Positions 17,230 through 25,327 of a stretch of 64,000 nucleotides of DNA are shown here, one piece after another. Location: NCBI RefSeq assembly GCF_900109465.1, contig NZ_FOAZ01000028.1:22191-86190 (forward strand), read 5' to 3'. Both the position numbers and the translations under genes were made by a program. Position 1 is the first letter of the stretch; every line of letters begins with the position of its first letter. Under the pieces are notes generated by a model that worked only from the letters and a program-made list of their open reading frames with translations, was not told where the DNA came from and made no database searches. This DNA is from Streptacidiphilus jiangxiensis. GTDB lineage: Bacteria > Actinomycetota > Actinomycetes > Streptomycetales > Streptomycetaceae.

Positions 17230-17679
17230 TCAGTACTCCTGGGTGAGGTAGCGGGCGCAGGAGCCCCGCAAGTACAGCTCCAGCTCCTCGCCCACGATCC
17301 CCTCGTACCTGGCGGCGTACTCGGCGATCAGGCGCATCTGGTGGATGACGCCGCCCTCCAGGGCCCACAGCCGTGATTGGCCGGGCGGCGGCGCCCCGGG
17401 GCCGATCTGCTCCGCCACGAAGAGGGCCATCGGCCCGGGCTCCAGCCGCGCCAGCTCCTGCGGGTAGGCGCGCTGCAGACGCTCCAGGTACCCCTGCACC
17501 GTGGCCACGCTCTCCTGACCGGAGAACGGGCGTTCCACCACGTTGCGGAAGAACGCGTTGAGCACGCCGACGAACGCGGGCCCGGCGAGCGCGATGTCCT
17601 TCTCGAACTCCCGTGCCTGCCGCCCCTCCACGATGACGGCGCGAAGGACGCGGTGTGCCCGGCTGACGGACTCGTCCAT
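17230..17679 (-). CDS. Hypothetical protein, mostly helical, 149 aa
   Basis: I do not recognise this family. The protein is soluble and helix-rich, with no signal peptide or transmembrane segment and several aromatic positions (VGVLNAFFRNVVERPFSG, HQMRLIAEYAARYEG). The start is well supported by GGGAGG 7 bases before the ATG, and codon use matches its neighbours, so it is a real gene. It stands alone between patatin and the peptidoglycan-binding protein gene; 122 bp upstream show no obvious promoter. Confidence 0.7.
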   Translation of the reverse strand: MDESVSRAHRVLRAVIVEGRQAREFEKDIALAGPAFVGVLNAFFRNVVERPFSGQESVATVQGYLERLQRAYPQELARLEPGPMALFVAEQIGPGAPPPGQSRLWALEGGVIHQMRLIAEYAARYEGIVGEELELYLRGSCARYLTQEY

Positions 17680-17801
17680 GAACTGCCTCCCTTCGATCAC
17701 CCGGTGCCGAACGGCGACCGGACGTTCCTGATCGTGGGGGTGGGACGGAAGCGAGGCCAGGTCAGCCCACCGGCCATCGGTGACCGGTCGTGTGCGAGCC
17801 G

Positions 17802-18476
17802 TCAGTTGCCGGGGTCGAGCGCGGCGCGGCTCGCCGGGCCGTACACGCCGGCCGGATCGCCGGTGATGCCCCGGTCCTGCTGAAGCTGCGTCACCCCGCG
17901 GGTGGTGGCCGTGTCGTAGACGCCGGTGACCGAGACGTAGGTGAACCCCTGCTGGAACAGCAGCTGTTGCAGCCGGGCGACGGCCGGGCCGCTGTCGCCG
18001 GGGCGCAGCGTACCGTCCGTCGCGGCGGGCGACGCGCTCGCCGCAGGGGTGGCGGACGCCGGAACGGACGCGGCGGCGGAGGTGGGCACCGCCGGAGCGT
18101 GCGAGTGCGCCGCGCCCGGACTCGCACTCCCCCGCGGACGTGTCGCAGGAGCCGACGTCCCGGCCCCGCCCGTCGTGGGCAGCGCCGCCCGGGCCGCCTG
18201 TGGCGTGCCGCCGGCACTCGGAGTCCTGCCGTCCGACGTCGCCACGACCAGCACACCCACGGCGGCGACGGCCGCCAGCACCAGGGCCGCCGTCAGCGCG
18301 GCGGAGCGACGGCGGCCACGGCGGGCCTCGCGCTGCGCGCCGCGCCCGTCGGCGGAGGCCGGAACGGGCGGCAGGTCGCGCTGCGTCGGCCACGGCTCGG
18401 GCGGGTCGGCGGGCCCGTCCGCCGCACCGGTCAGGGCGGCGACATAGGGGCGGACAAGTTCGGGCTGGGGCTCCAT
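17802..18476 (-). CDS. Membrane-anchored peptidoglycan-binding protein
   Basis: The 224-aa protein has a cytoplasmic N-terminus (about 60 residues) and one transmembrane helix (SAALTAALVLAAVAAVGVLV, about 58-77). A Ser/Ala/Pro-rich linker leads to a C-terminal PG_binding_1 domain (about 155-220: LRPGDSGPAVARLQQLLFQQ...GPASRAALDPG). It is expected to sit in the membrane and touch the cell wall. No Shine-Dalgarno precedes the ATG; a TATGAT box nine bases upstream suggests a leaderless transcript. It is divergent from the TetR gene across two operator-like palindromes, so it may be co-regulated. Confidence 0.8.
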   Translation of the reverse strand: MEPQPELVRPYVAALTGAADGPADPPEPWPTQRDLPPVPASADGRGAQREARRGRRRSAALTAALVLAAVAAVGVLVVATSDGRTPSAGGTPQAARAALPTTGGAGTSAPATRPRGSASPGAAHSHAPAVPTSAAASVPASATPAASASPAATDGTLRPGDSGPAVARLQQLLFQQGFTYVSVTGVYDTATTRGVTQLQQDRGITGDPAGVYGPASRAALDPGN

Positions 18477-18582
18477 GGGTCGCAGATCATACGGATATCC
18501 GCCCCCTTGTGCCGGTGCCGTTCTCCCTGTGCACGGACGACCGGTATCCTGCCGCGCCCTCTCGACGACCGGGTGCTTCGTT

Positions 18583-18615
18583 GATACATTCCCGTATCGG
18601 ATACATCGATGTATC
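18583..18615. promoter_or_regulatory. Tandem TetR operators
   Basis: GATACATCGATGTATC (18600-18615) is a perfect 16-bp palindrome. One base upstream, 18583-18598 is a second copy with intact outer arms (GATAC and GTATC) and a degenerate centre. Centre-to-centre spacing is 17 bp. They lie 26 bp before the TetR start and 107 bp from the divergent gene. Confidence 0.7.
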
Positions 18616-18641
18616 GAAACGCGAGCGGGAGGAGCACCCGG

Positions 18642-19328
18642 ATGCCGCCGACCGGCCAGGTGCGGGTCACCCGCCGACGAGCCGAGACCCGGGCGCGACT
18701 GCTGGAGGCCGCCTTCGAGGTCTTCGCGGCCGAGGGCTTCGGCCACAGCACCATCGAGGCCGTCTGCGACCGGGCCGGCTACACGCGCGGCGCGTTCTAC
18801 TCCAACTTCAAGGACCTCGACGAGCTCTTCTTCGCGCTCTACGACGACCGCTCCGCGGTCATCGCCGGTCAGCTCGGCGAGGCCCTCGCCGCGACGGGGG
18901 CAGTGGCGGAGGCGGCCGACGCGACGCTCGCCGAGCTCACCGCCCGGGTGACCGGCGTGCTGCTGCTCGACCGCGACTGGCTGCTGGTGAAGACCGAGTT
19001 CCTGCTGCACGCCGCCCGACGACCCGACGTCGCCCGCGCGCTCGCGGACCACCGGGCCGTCCTGCACGGGGCCGTCGCCCAACGGCTGAGCGAACTGGCA
19101 AGCCGGAACCGCCCCTTGCCGCCCGCTCTCGCCGACGCCGACTCGGCCGCGCACGCGGTCATCGCGCTCTACGACGGCGTCACCGTCCAACTCCTGCTCG
19201 ACGGCGACGTGGACGCCGCCCGCGCCTGGCTCGGCCGGCTGATCACCGCCCTGCTCTCGTCCGCAGACACCGCCACCCCCACAGAGGCGACCACCCCCCA
19301 CCCCGAGGAGTCCACCCATGGACGCTGA
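18642..19328 (+). CDS. TetR-family regulator of the linked FAD dehydrogenase
   Basis: The 228-aa protein has an N-terminal TetR helix-turn-helix (TIEAVCDRAGYTRGAFYSNFKDLDELFF) and a helical ligand domain. ATG 18642 is preferred because GGGAGGA lies about 8 bases upstream. The other in-frame ATG (18609) is inside the operator palindrome. Its end overlaps the dehydrogenase start by 11 bp, so translation is coupled and repressor and enzyme share a promoter. By analogy with such pairs, the ligand may be a steroid- or terpenoid-like substrate of the enzyme (inference). Confidence 0.9.
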   Translation: MPPTGQVRVTRRRAETRARLLEAAFEVFAAEGFGHSTIEAVCDRAGYTRGAFYSNFKDLDELFFALYDDRSAVIAGQLGEALAATGAVAEAADATLAELTARVTGVLLLDRDWLLVKTEFLLHAARRPDVARALADHRAVLHGAVAQRLSELASRNRPLPPALADADSAAHAVIALYDGVTVQLLLDGDVDAARAWLGRLITALLSSADTATPTEATTPHPEESTHGR

Positions 19329-20991
19329 CGTCATCATCGTCGGAGCCGGCCTGGCCGGGCTCACCGCCGCGCACGAACTCACCTCCCGGGGACGCAGGGT
19401 GGCCCTGGTCGACCAGGAGAACGCGGCCAACCTGGGCGGCCAGGCGTTCTGGTCCTTCGGCGGGCTGTTCCTGGTCGACTCCCCCGAGCAGCGCCGTCTC
19501 GGCGTCAAGGACTCCTTCGAGCTGGCCTGGGGCGACTGGCAGGGCAGCGCGCAGTTCGACCGCCTCGACGACGAGGACGCCTGGGGGGCTCGCTGGGCCC
19601 GTGCCTACGTCGAGTTCGCGGCGGGCGAGAAGCGCAGCTGGCTGGGCGGCCACGGCATCACCTTCCTGCCCACCGTCGGCTGGGCCGAGCGCGGCGACCT
19701 GCGTGCCGAGGGCCACGGCAACTCCGTCCCGCGCTTCCACGTCGCCTGGGGCACCGGCACCGGCGTCGTCGAACCGTTCGTCCGCCACGCCCAGCAGGCG
19801 GCGGCGAGCGGGCTGCTGACCTTCCATCACCGTCGCCGCGTGGACGAGATCGTGACGACCGACGGCGTGGTGACGGGCGTGCGCGGGCGGGTTCTCGCTC
19901 CCGACAGCGCGGCACGCGGCGTCTCCTCCAGCCGCGAGGAGGTCGGCGACTTCGAGCTCACCGCCCAGGCGGTCGTCGTGACCTCCGGCGGCATCGGAGC
20001 CAACCACGAGCTGGTGCGCCGCTTCTGGCCCGAGACGATGGGCACCGCGCCGGCGAACATGGTGACGGGCGTGCCCGCCTACGTGGACGGCCGGATGCTG
20101 GGCATCACCGAACAGGCCGGTGCGCGGCTGGTCAACCGCGACCGGATGTGGCACTACACCGAGGGCGTGCAGAACTGGAGCCCGATCTGGCCCGGCCACG
20201 GCATCCGCATCCTGCCCGGCCCGTCCTCCATGTGGTTCGACGCGCTCGGCCGCCGCCTGCCCTCGCCCTACCTGCCCGGCTACGACACCCTCGGCACGCT
20301 GCGCCACCTGCGCACCACGCCGGACCTGGCCGGGCACGACCACTCCTGGTTCATCCTCACCCAGCGGATGATCGAGAAGGAGTTCGCGCTCTCCGGCTCC
20401 GAGCAGAACCCGGACATCACCGCGAAGGACCGCCGCGCGTTCCTGCGCGAACGCCTGCTCGGCAAGGGCGCTCCCGCACCGGTCGAGGCGTTCAAGCAGC
20501 GCGGCGCGGACTTCGTCGTCGCGGGCGAACTGGAGGAGCTGGTCCGGCGGATGAACGCGCTGACCGAGAAGCCGCTGCTGGACGCCGCGCTGATCCGCCG
20601 TCAGATCGAGTCCCGGGACCTGCAGGTGGCCAACCCGTTCAGCAAGGACGCGCAGGTGCAGGGCATCCGCAACTCCCGCCGCTACCTCGGCGACCGCCTC
20701 GGCCGCACCGCGACGCCGCACCGCGTGCTCGACCCGGCGGCCGGACCGCTGATCGGCGTCAAGCTGCACACGCTGACGCGCAAGACCCTCGGCGGTATTC
20801 AGACCGACCTCTCCTCCCGCGCGCTCGGCGCGGACGGCGCACCCGTCCCCGGCCTCTACGCGGCCGGCGAGGTGGCGGGCTTCGGCGGCGGCGGCGTCCA
20901 CGGCTACAACGCCCTCGAGGGCACCTTCCTCGGCGGCTGCCTCTTCTCCGGCCGCGCCGCCGGCCGCGCGGCGGCGGACGCGACGGGGTGA
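19318..20991 (+). CDS. FAD-binding dehydrogenase (KstD/fumarate-reductase flavoprotein family)
   Basis: The 557-aa flavoprotein has the N-terminal dinucleotide motif VIIVGAGLAGLTAA and a C-terminal FAD-contact segment GLYAAGEVAGFGGGGVHGYNALEG with the family-typical final GGCLFSGRAAGRAA. It resembles the large FAD-binding dehydrogenases (Rv0785-like) related to 3-ketosteroid delta-1-dehydrogenases. The actual substrate is unknown. GAGGAG lies 8 bases upstream, inside the TetR gene. No steroid-catabolism genes are nearby. Confidence 0.85.
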   Translation: MDADVIIVGAGLAGLTAAHELTSRGRRVALVDQENAANLGGQAFWSFGGLFLVDSPEQRRLGVKDSFELAWGDWQGSAQFDRLDDEDAWGARWARAYVEFAAGEKRSWLGGHGITFLPTVGWAERGDLRAEGHGNSVPRFHVAWGTGTGVVEPFVRHAQQAAASGLLTFHHRRRVDEIVTTDGVVTGVRGRVLAPDSAARGVSSSREEVGDFELTAQAVVVTSGGIGANHELVRRFWPETMGTAPANMVTGVPAYVDGRMLGITEQAGARLVNRDRMWHYTEGVQNWSPIWPGHGIRILPGPSSMWFDALGRRLPSPYLPGYDTLGTLRHLRTTPDLAGHDHSWFILTQRMIEKEFALSGSEQNPDITAKDRRAFLRERLLGKGAPAPVEAFKQRGADFVVAGELEELVRRMNALTEKPLLDAALIRRQIESRDLQVANPFSKDAQVQGIRNSRRYLGDRLGRTATPHRVLDPAAGPLIGVKLHTLTRKTLGGIQTDLSSRALGADGAPVPGLYAAGEVAGFGGGGVHGYNALEGTFLGGCLFSGRAAGRAAADATG

Positions 20992-20998
20992 AATCACG

Positions 20999-21028
20999 TT
21001 GCCCCGGGCGGAGCCGGGTGGGTAGCGT
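20999..21028 (+). promoter_or_regulatory. Promoter of the GNAT gene, probably leaderless
   Basis: TTGCCC, 18 bases, TAGCGT, then eight bases to the ATG at 21037. No ribosome site precedes the ATG, so transcription probably begins at or next to the start codon. Confidence 0.45.
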
Positions 21029-21036
21029 CGCCGTCC

Positions 21037-21543
21037 ATGATCCCCACCCTGCGCACCGAACGCCTGCTGCTCGACCCGTACGTCCCTGAGGACGAGGAGG
21101 GCTTCGTCGCCCTGTTCCAGGATGCGAACGTGTCGCAGTGGATGGACGGCGGCCCTGCCTCGGAGGAGGAGGACCGGGCACTCTTCGGGCGGATCTTCAC
21201 CAAGGTCTATGCCCAGAGCCTGTTCGAGGTCTGGGCCGTGCGCAGGGACGGCGTACTGGTCGGGCACGCCGAGATCAAGCCGTCCGACGTGGTCGGGGGT
21301 CACGAGATCGTCTACGCGCTGGCCCCGGCCGCGTGGGGGTCGGGCCTGGGCACGGAGTTGGCCCGCGCTCTCGTCGACCACGGCTTCGGCACCCTCGGGC
21401 TCACCGAGGTCCACGCCACCGTGGCCGCGCCGAACAGCGCCTCACTCAAGCTGCTGGCCAGGATCGGGTTCGAGCACGTCCGGGACGTCACGGAGGACGA
21501 CGGCAGCACCACCCGCGTGCTGACCCGTCACGCGACGACCTGA
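21037..21543 (+). CDS. GNAT N-acetyltransferase (RimJ/RimL type)
   Basis: The 168-aa protein has the RimL-type opening TLRTERLLLDPYVPEDEEGF, a central beta-bulge region (GGHEIVYALAPAAWGSGLGTEL) carrying the acetyl-CoA loop, and the late ANSASLKLLARIGFEHV segment. It would acetylate an amine of a protein, antibiotic or metabolite; the acceptor is unknown. Its TGA stop is the first codon of a 16-bp palindrome that precedes the next gene. Confidence 0.85.
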   Translation: MIPTLRTERLLLDPYVPEDEEGFVALFQDANVSQWMDGGPASEEEDRALFGRIFTKVYAQSLFEVWAVRRDGVLVGHAEIKPSDVVGGHEIVYALAPAAWGSGLGTELARALVDHGFGTLGLTEVHATVAAPNSASLKLLARIGFEHVRDVTEDDGSTTRVLTRHATT

Positions 21544-21556
21544 GTACGCGTACTCA
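21541..21556. promoter_or_regulatory. Perfect 16-bp palindrome
   Basis: TGAGTACGCGTACTCA is fully self-complementary, begins with the stop codon of the GNAT gene and lies 34 bp before the GTG of the membrane protein. It is too short and loopless for a terminator, so an operator for a dimeric regulator is likelier. The regulator is unknown. Confidence 0.55.
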
Positions 21557-21568
21557 TGCTCAGTCGGT

Positions 21569-21587
21569 CTCACCCGGGCAGGGTGAG
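21569..21587 (+). promoter_or_regulatory. Hairpin covering a ribosome-binding site
   Basis: CTCACCC (21569-21575) pairs exactly with GGGTGAG (21581-21587) around GGGCA. The right arm includes the Shine-Dalgarno GTGAGG of the GTG start at 21591, so folding would hide it. Confidence 0.4.
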
Positions 21588-21590
21588 GCC

Positions 21591-22025
21591 GTGACCGACC
21601 TGCCCACTGATCCTGTCCCCGACCGTCGCTGGCCTCGGCGCGGTCTGGCCCCCGTGGCCCCGGACATCGCCCTCGGCTTCGCGCTGCTCGTGCTCGACGC
21701 GATGGCCTACCTGTGGCAGGAAGTCAGATACGACGTGGTCGGGTGGGCCGGCGGCGTGCCGAGGGCCACACTCGACGCGGACCAGCTCACCGGCATCGCT
21801 TTCATGGAGCACCTGGTGATCGCCGTCCTCGTCGTCGCCGGGCTCGCGCTGCTGCTTCGTGCTCCGTGGACGCTCGCCTCCCAGGGGCTGGCCGCGGTGG
21901 CGCTGCTGCTCCTCCTGTCGGTGGCGCAGAAGGACTACGCCGACAGCCACCCCGCCCCCACGCCCACACCGAGCATCGTGGTCGCGCCCTGCTACAGCGG
22001 AAGCCACGGACCGACCTGCCGTTGA
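21591..22025 (+). CDS. Small membrane protein, 144 aa
   Basis: Family uncertain (possibly the Streptomyces DUF6234 type; from memory only). Three hydrophobic stretches are visible: APDIALGFALLVLDAMAYLW, EHLVIAVLVVAGLALLL, and LASQGLAAVALLLLLSVAQ. The C-terminus is short, Pro/Thr-rich and polar with two cysteines (PCYSGSHGPTCR). The GTG start has GTGAGG immediately upstream within a hairpin. It is convergent with the NB-ARC regulator (4-bp gap). Role unknown. Confidence 0.7.
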   Translation: MTDLPTDPVPDRRWPRRGLAPVAPDIALGFALLVLDAMAYLWQEVRYDVVGWAGGVPRATLDADQLTGIAFMEHLVIAVLVVAGLALLLRAPWTLASQGLAAVALLLLLSVAQKDYADSHPAPTPTPSIVVAPCYSGSHGPTCR

Positions 22026-22029
22026 GCGG

Positions 22030-24528
22030 CTACCCCAGCCGGTCCAGGCGTTCCAGCCGGGCGCGGACGCCCTCCGCGTCGCGGTGTTGGAGGTGGTCGA
22101 GGATGGCGAGGCTCTGCGTCCAGGAGTGCCTGGCCGCCTCGGGGTCGCCCAGGGCCAGGTGGGTGTCACCGATGTGGGTGTGGATCTCCGCCTGGAGGAA
22201 GTAGTCACCGACCGTCCGCCGCAGCCGCAGCGACTCCTCGTAGGCGGGCAACGCCTCCTGGTACTCACCGAGTTGGTGGTGGATGTAGCCGATGCTGTCG
22301 AGGATGGACGACTGCCCGGGGAGATTGCCGCAGGCCCGGGAGAGCTCCAGGGCGCGCCGGCAGTACGGCAGGGCCTCGCGCGGCTCGCCGAGGACCGTCA
22401 GGTACCAGCCGACGGTGTTGAGCGCCAGCGCCTGCCCGTCGGCGTCCTCGATCCGCTCGAACAGCGCCAGCGCCTCCCGCCCCTCGGCGACCGCTTCGAC
22501 GTAGGCGTGCTCCTCGCCGTAGGTGATGGCGATGTCGAGCTGCGTCCTGCCCTGCCGAGGCAGGTCGCCGAGCGAGGCGAACAGGTCGAGGGCGCGGCGC
22601 AGTTCGGCGTGGGCCTCGGGCTGGCGGCCCTGGGAGCGGTGCACCTGGCCGAGCCAGCGGTGCGCGTGGGCGCGTCCGGCGGGATCGTCGGCGCGCTCGG
22701 CGGCGGCCAGGGCGGTCTCACTGACCTGCTGCCACTGCTGCCACAGGCCGGACTTGAGCAGGTAGGAGACCTGGGTGCCGGCCAGGCGCCAGGTGTGGTC
22801 GTCAAAGCCGTCCTGGTGGGCCCGGGTGACGACGCGTTCGAGGACGGGCTGCTCCTCCCGGTACCAGTCCAGGGCCTGCTGCCGTTCCTCCAGCGCCTCG
22901 GGCACCACTCCGACGGCGGGCTGCGCCAGGGCCGGCGCGGACCAGGAGGCGTCGGCGGCGTAGGCGAGTGAGCCGGCGCGGCGGGCGGTGTGCAGGTAGT
23001 GGTCGAGGATCCGCAGCGTCCCCTCGGCCCGCTCTGGCGCGGGGTCGAGCGCCGCCGCCTGCTCGGCCGCGTAGGCGCGCAGCAGGTCGTGGAAGGTGTA
23101 CCGGTCGCGGTCGGCGGTGGCGATGAGGTGCGCGTGGTGGAGCTCGTCCAGCAGGCGCCGGGTCTCGGCGAGCGGCAGACCGGCCAGGCTCGCGGCGGCG
23201 GCCGTCCCGATGTGCGGGCCCGGGTGCAGGCCGAGCAGCCGGAACAGGCGGGCGGCCCGCGCGTCCAGGGCCTGGTAGGACCAGGAGAGCACCGCGCGGA
23301 CGTCCGCGTGGGCGTCGCCGGTCGACAGCGCGTCCAGGCGCTCGCGGGTGTCGCGCAGTTCGTGCGCCCAGACCCGCAGTGGCGTGCCGGGGTGTCCGGC
23401 GGCGCGGGCGGCGGCGATGTTCAGGGCGAGCGGCAGGCGGGCGCAGAGCTCGATCAGCTCGTCGGCCGCGTCCGGCTCGCCCAGGACGGTCTCGCTGCCC
23501 AGGCGGCGGGCGAGGAGTTCGCGTGCCTCCTCCTGGGAGAGCACGTCGAGAGCGAGCGGGACGGCGCCGTCGAGGGCGACCAGGCCCGGCATCCGGTTGC
23601 GGCTGGTGACCAGCACCAGGCAGCTGTCGGAGCCGGGCAGCAGCGGGCGGACCTGCGCCGCCTCGCGGGCGTTGTCGAGGACGACGAGCGTCCGGGTGCC
23701 CGCCAGACGGCTGCGGAAGAGCGCGAGGCGCCCCTCCGGATCGGCGGGTATGCGCCCGGGTGGGACGCCGAGCGCCTCCAGGAAGCCGCGGGCGACCGTG
23801 GCGGCCTCCAGCGGCGGGCCGGCCGGGTCGAAGCCGCGCAGGTTGGCGAAGAGCTGCCCGTCGGGGAAGCGGTGCGCCACCCGGTGGGCGAAGTGCACGG
23901 CCAGCGACGTCTTGCCGACCCCGGCGGTGCCCGCGATGGCCGAGATCACGACCGCGCCGCAGTCGGGGATCCGGTCCCCGAGCAGCGCGTCGAGCTCCTT
24001 GAGCTCGCGCAGGCGGCCGGTGAAGTGCCGGACGGCGGCGGGGAGTTGCCGCGGCACCACGGCGTCGGCAGCCACCGCGGCGCCCCCCTCGGCGGCACCG
24101 CCCTCGGGCGGGACGGACCGCGACGCGTCGACGGCGGCTGGGGCCGGCTCCTGGACGGAGGCGGGCGACAGCGCCTCAGCGGACGCGGACGTCGGCACAT
24201 CAGCGGGCGCAGGCACGGCTGTCGGCCGCGAGCGCCGCTCGTCGCGGGCCTGGGCGATCAGCTCCCAGCGGGCGCGCCACCGCGCCACCTCCGCGGCACT
24301 CGCGCCGCAGGCGCGGACGAAGGCGAGGCAGACCTCCAGCCGCGGGAGTTCGGGGCGCCGTGGGTTCAGCGCGTCGGACAGGGTGCTGCGCGCGACGCCG
24401 CTGCGCCGCTGCAGCTCCTGCAGCGAGGGGCTGCCCACTCGCACCTTCAGCGCGCGCAGGTCGTGGATGTACCCGGCGACATCGTCGACCGGATCACTCG
24501 CCCCCGCCCCTGGCGATGCCTCCGTCAT
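22030..24528 (-). CDS. XRE-NB-ARC-TPR (STAND) transcriptional regulator
   Basis: The 832-aa protein has an N-terminal XRE-like helix-turn-helix (SLQELQRRSGVARSTLSDAL, about 35-54) and a low-complexity Ala/Pro linker. An NB-ARC ATPase follows, with Walker A AGTAGVGKTS (200-208 region) and Walker B TLVVLDNA. The C-terminus holds about five TPR repeats (about 600-830; e.g. ALNTVGWYLTVLGEPREAL, DSIGYIHHQLGEYQEAL). It resembles AfsR/SARP-family proteins without the BTAD domain. Such STAND switches oligomerise on ATP binding. Neither signal nor target is indicated; the 167 bp upstream show no clear repeat. Confidence 0.9.
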   Translation of the reverse strand: MTEASPGAGASDPVDDVAGYIHDLRALKVRVGSPSLQELQRRSGVARSTLSDALNPRRPELPRLEVCLAFVRACGASAAEVARWRARWELIAQARDERRSRPTAVPAPADVPTSASAEALSPASVQEPAPAAVDASRSVPPEGGAAEGGAAVAADAVVPRQLPAAVRHFTGRLRELKELDALLGDRIPDCGAVVISAIAGTAGVGKTSLAVHFAHRVAHRFPDGQLFANLRGFDPAGPPLEAATVARGFLEALGVPPGRIPADPEGRLALFRSRLAGTRTLVVLDNAREAAQVRPLLPGSDSCLVLVTSRNRMPGLVALDGAVPLALDVLSQEEARELLARRLGSETVLGEPDAADELIELCARLPLALNIAAARAAGHPGTPLRVWAHELRDTRERLDALSTGDAHADVRAVLSWSYQALDARAARLFRLLGLHPGPHIGTAAAASLAGLPLAETRRLLDELHHAHLIATADRDRYTFHDLLRAYAAEQAAALDPAPERAEGTLRILDHYLHTARRAGSLAYAADASWSAPALAQPAVGVVPEALEERQQALDWYREEQPVLERVVTRAHQDGFDDHTWRLAGTQVSYLLKSGLWQQWQQVSETALAAAERADDPAGRAHAHRWLGQVHRSQGRQPEAHAELRRALDLFASLGDLPRQGRTQLDIAITYGEEHAYVEAVAEGREALALFERIEDADGQALALNTVGWYLTVLGEPREALPYCRRALELSRACGNLPGQSSILDSIGYIHHQLGEYQEALPAYEESLRLRRTVGDYFLQAEIHTHIGDTHLALGDPEAARHSWTQSLAILDHLQHRDAEGVRARLERLDRLG

Positions 24529-24695
24529 GGCGCTCCCCCTGCCCGAACCGTTTCGTGCCCCGCCCCCGCCCTGGTCATTGTCGCCGACACGTCACGCTTT
24601 GCCGACCGCCACCCGGCGGGGGTCACAAAAGATCTTGGCGCCCACACGGAGGGCATGACGGGGCCGGGACGGGCCGGGGCCGGGTCGGGGCGGCG

Positions 24696-25241
24696 TCAGT
24701 GGCCGGGCCACTCCGAGGCCAGCAGCGACCAGATCTCCATGTCGTGCCGGACTCCCCGGTAGGGGTAGTGCTCCCGCAGGGTGCCGTCGAGCGTCATGCC
24801 GACCCGCTGTGCGACCGCGCGGCTGCGCTCGTTGACGGTGCTGTTCCACCACTCGACGCGCTGCATGCCGCGCTCCTCGAACGCGTACGCGAGCAGCCGC
24901 CGCACCGCGGCGGTGACCAGGCCGCGCCCCTGACCGGCCGGTTCGGACCAGACGCCGATCTCACAGGTGCCCGTGGCCGCGTCGAAGTGGACGAACATGC
25001 AGCCGCCCACCAGGACGCCGCCCCACCAGATGCCGTAGATCCGGCCGGTGTCGCGGGCCTGACGGTCGGCGTAGCCCTGGAGGGTCGCACGGGCCGACTC
25101 CAGGTCGGTGCTGCGGGTGGCGAAGGGGATGAACGCGTCGATCCCGGCCCGGCCCCGGTCGATGTTCGCGAGGAACTCCTCCGCCTGCCACGGTTCCAGC
25201 GGGCGCAGTTCGGCGTCGGGGGCGAGCGGGACGGCGTACAT
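24696..25241 (-). CDS. GNAT N-acetyltransferase (RimL-like)
   Basis: The 181-aa protein shows RimL-type features: a WQAEEFLANIDRGR N-terminus, EIGVWSEPAGQGRGLVTAAVRRLL (acetyl-CoA binding) and RVEWWNSTVNERSRAVAQRVGM. ATG 25241 is chosen over an upstream one at 25403 that would cross the operator and the divergent gene. It is divergent from a TetR gene with a clear operator in the 86-bp gap, so it is the likely regulated target, possibly a drug- or peptide-acetylating enzyme (inference). Confidence 0.87.
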   Translation of the reverse strand: MYAVPLAPDAELRPLEPWQAEEFLANIDRGRAGIDAFIPFATRSTDLESARATLQGYADRQARDTGRIYGIWWGGVLVGGCMFVHFDAATGTCEIGVWSEPAGQGRGLVTAAVRRLLAYAFEERGMQRVEWWNSTVNERSRAVAQRVGMTLDGTLREHYPYRGVRHDMEIWSLLASEWPGH

Positions 25242-25291
25242 GGGCGGTCCTGATCCTGGGAGTCGATGGGACGGTGGGACGATGGCCTGAT

Positions 25292-25319
25292 CGTACATAA
25301 CAAGCGTTCGGTATGTACG
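25292..25319. promoter_or_regulatory. TetR operator between GNAT and TetR genes
   Basis: CGTACATA (25292-25299) and TATGTACG (25312-25319) are exact complements with a 12-base spacer that is itself partly symmetric (AAC...GTT). It lies 8 bases before the TetR ATG and 50 bp from the divergent GNAT ATG. Confidence 0.7.
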
Positions 25320-25327
25320 CTGGCGCC

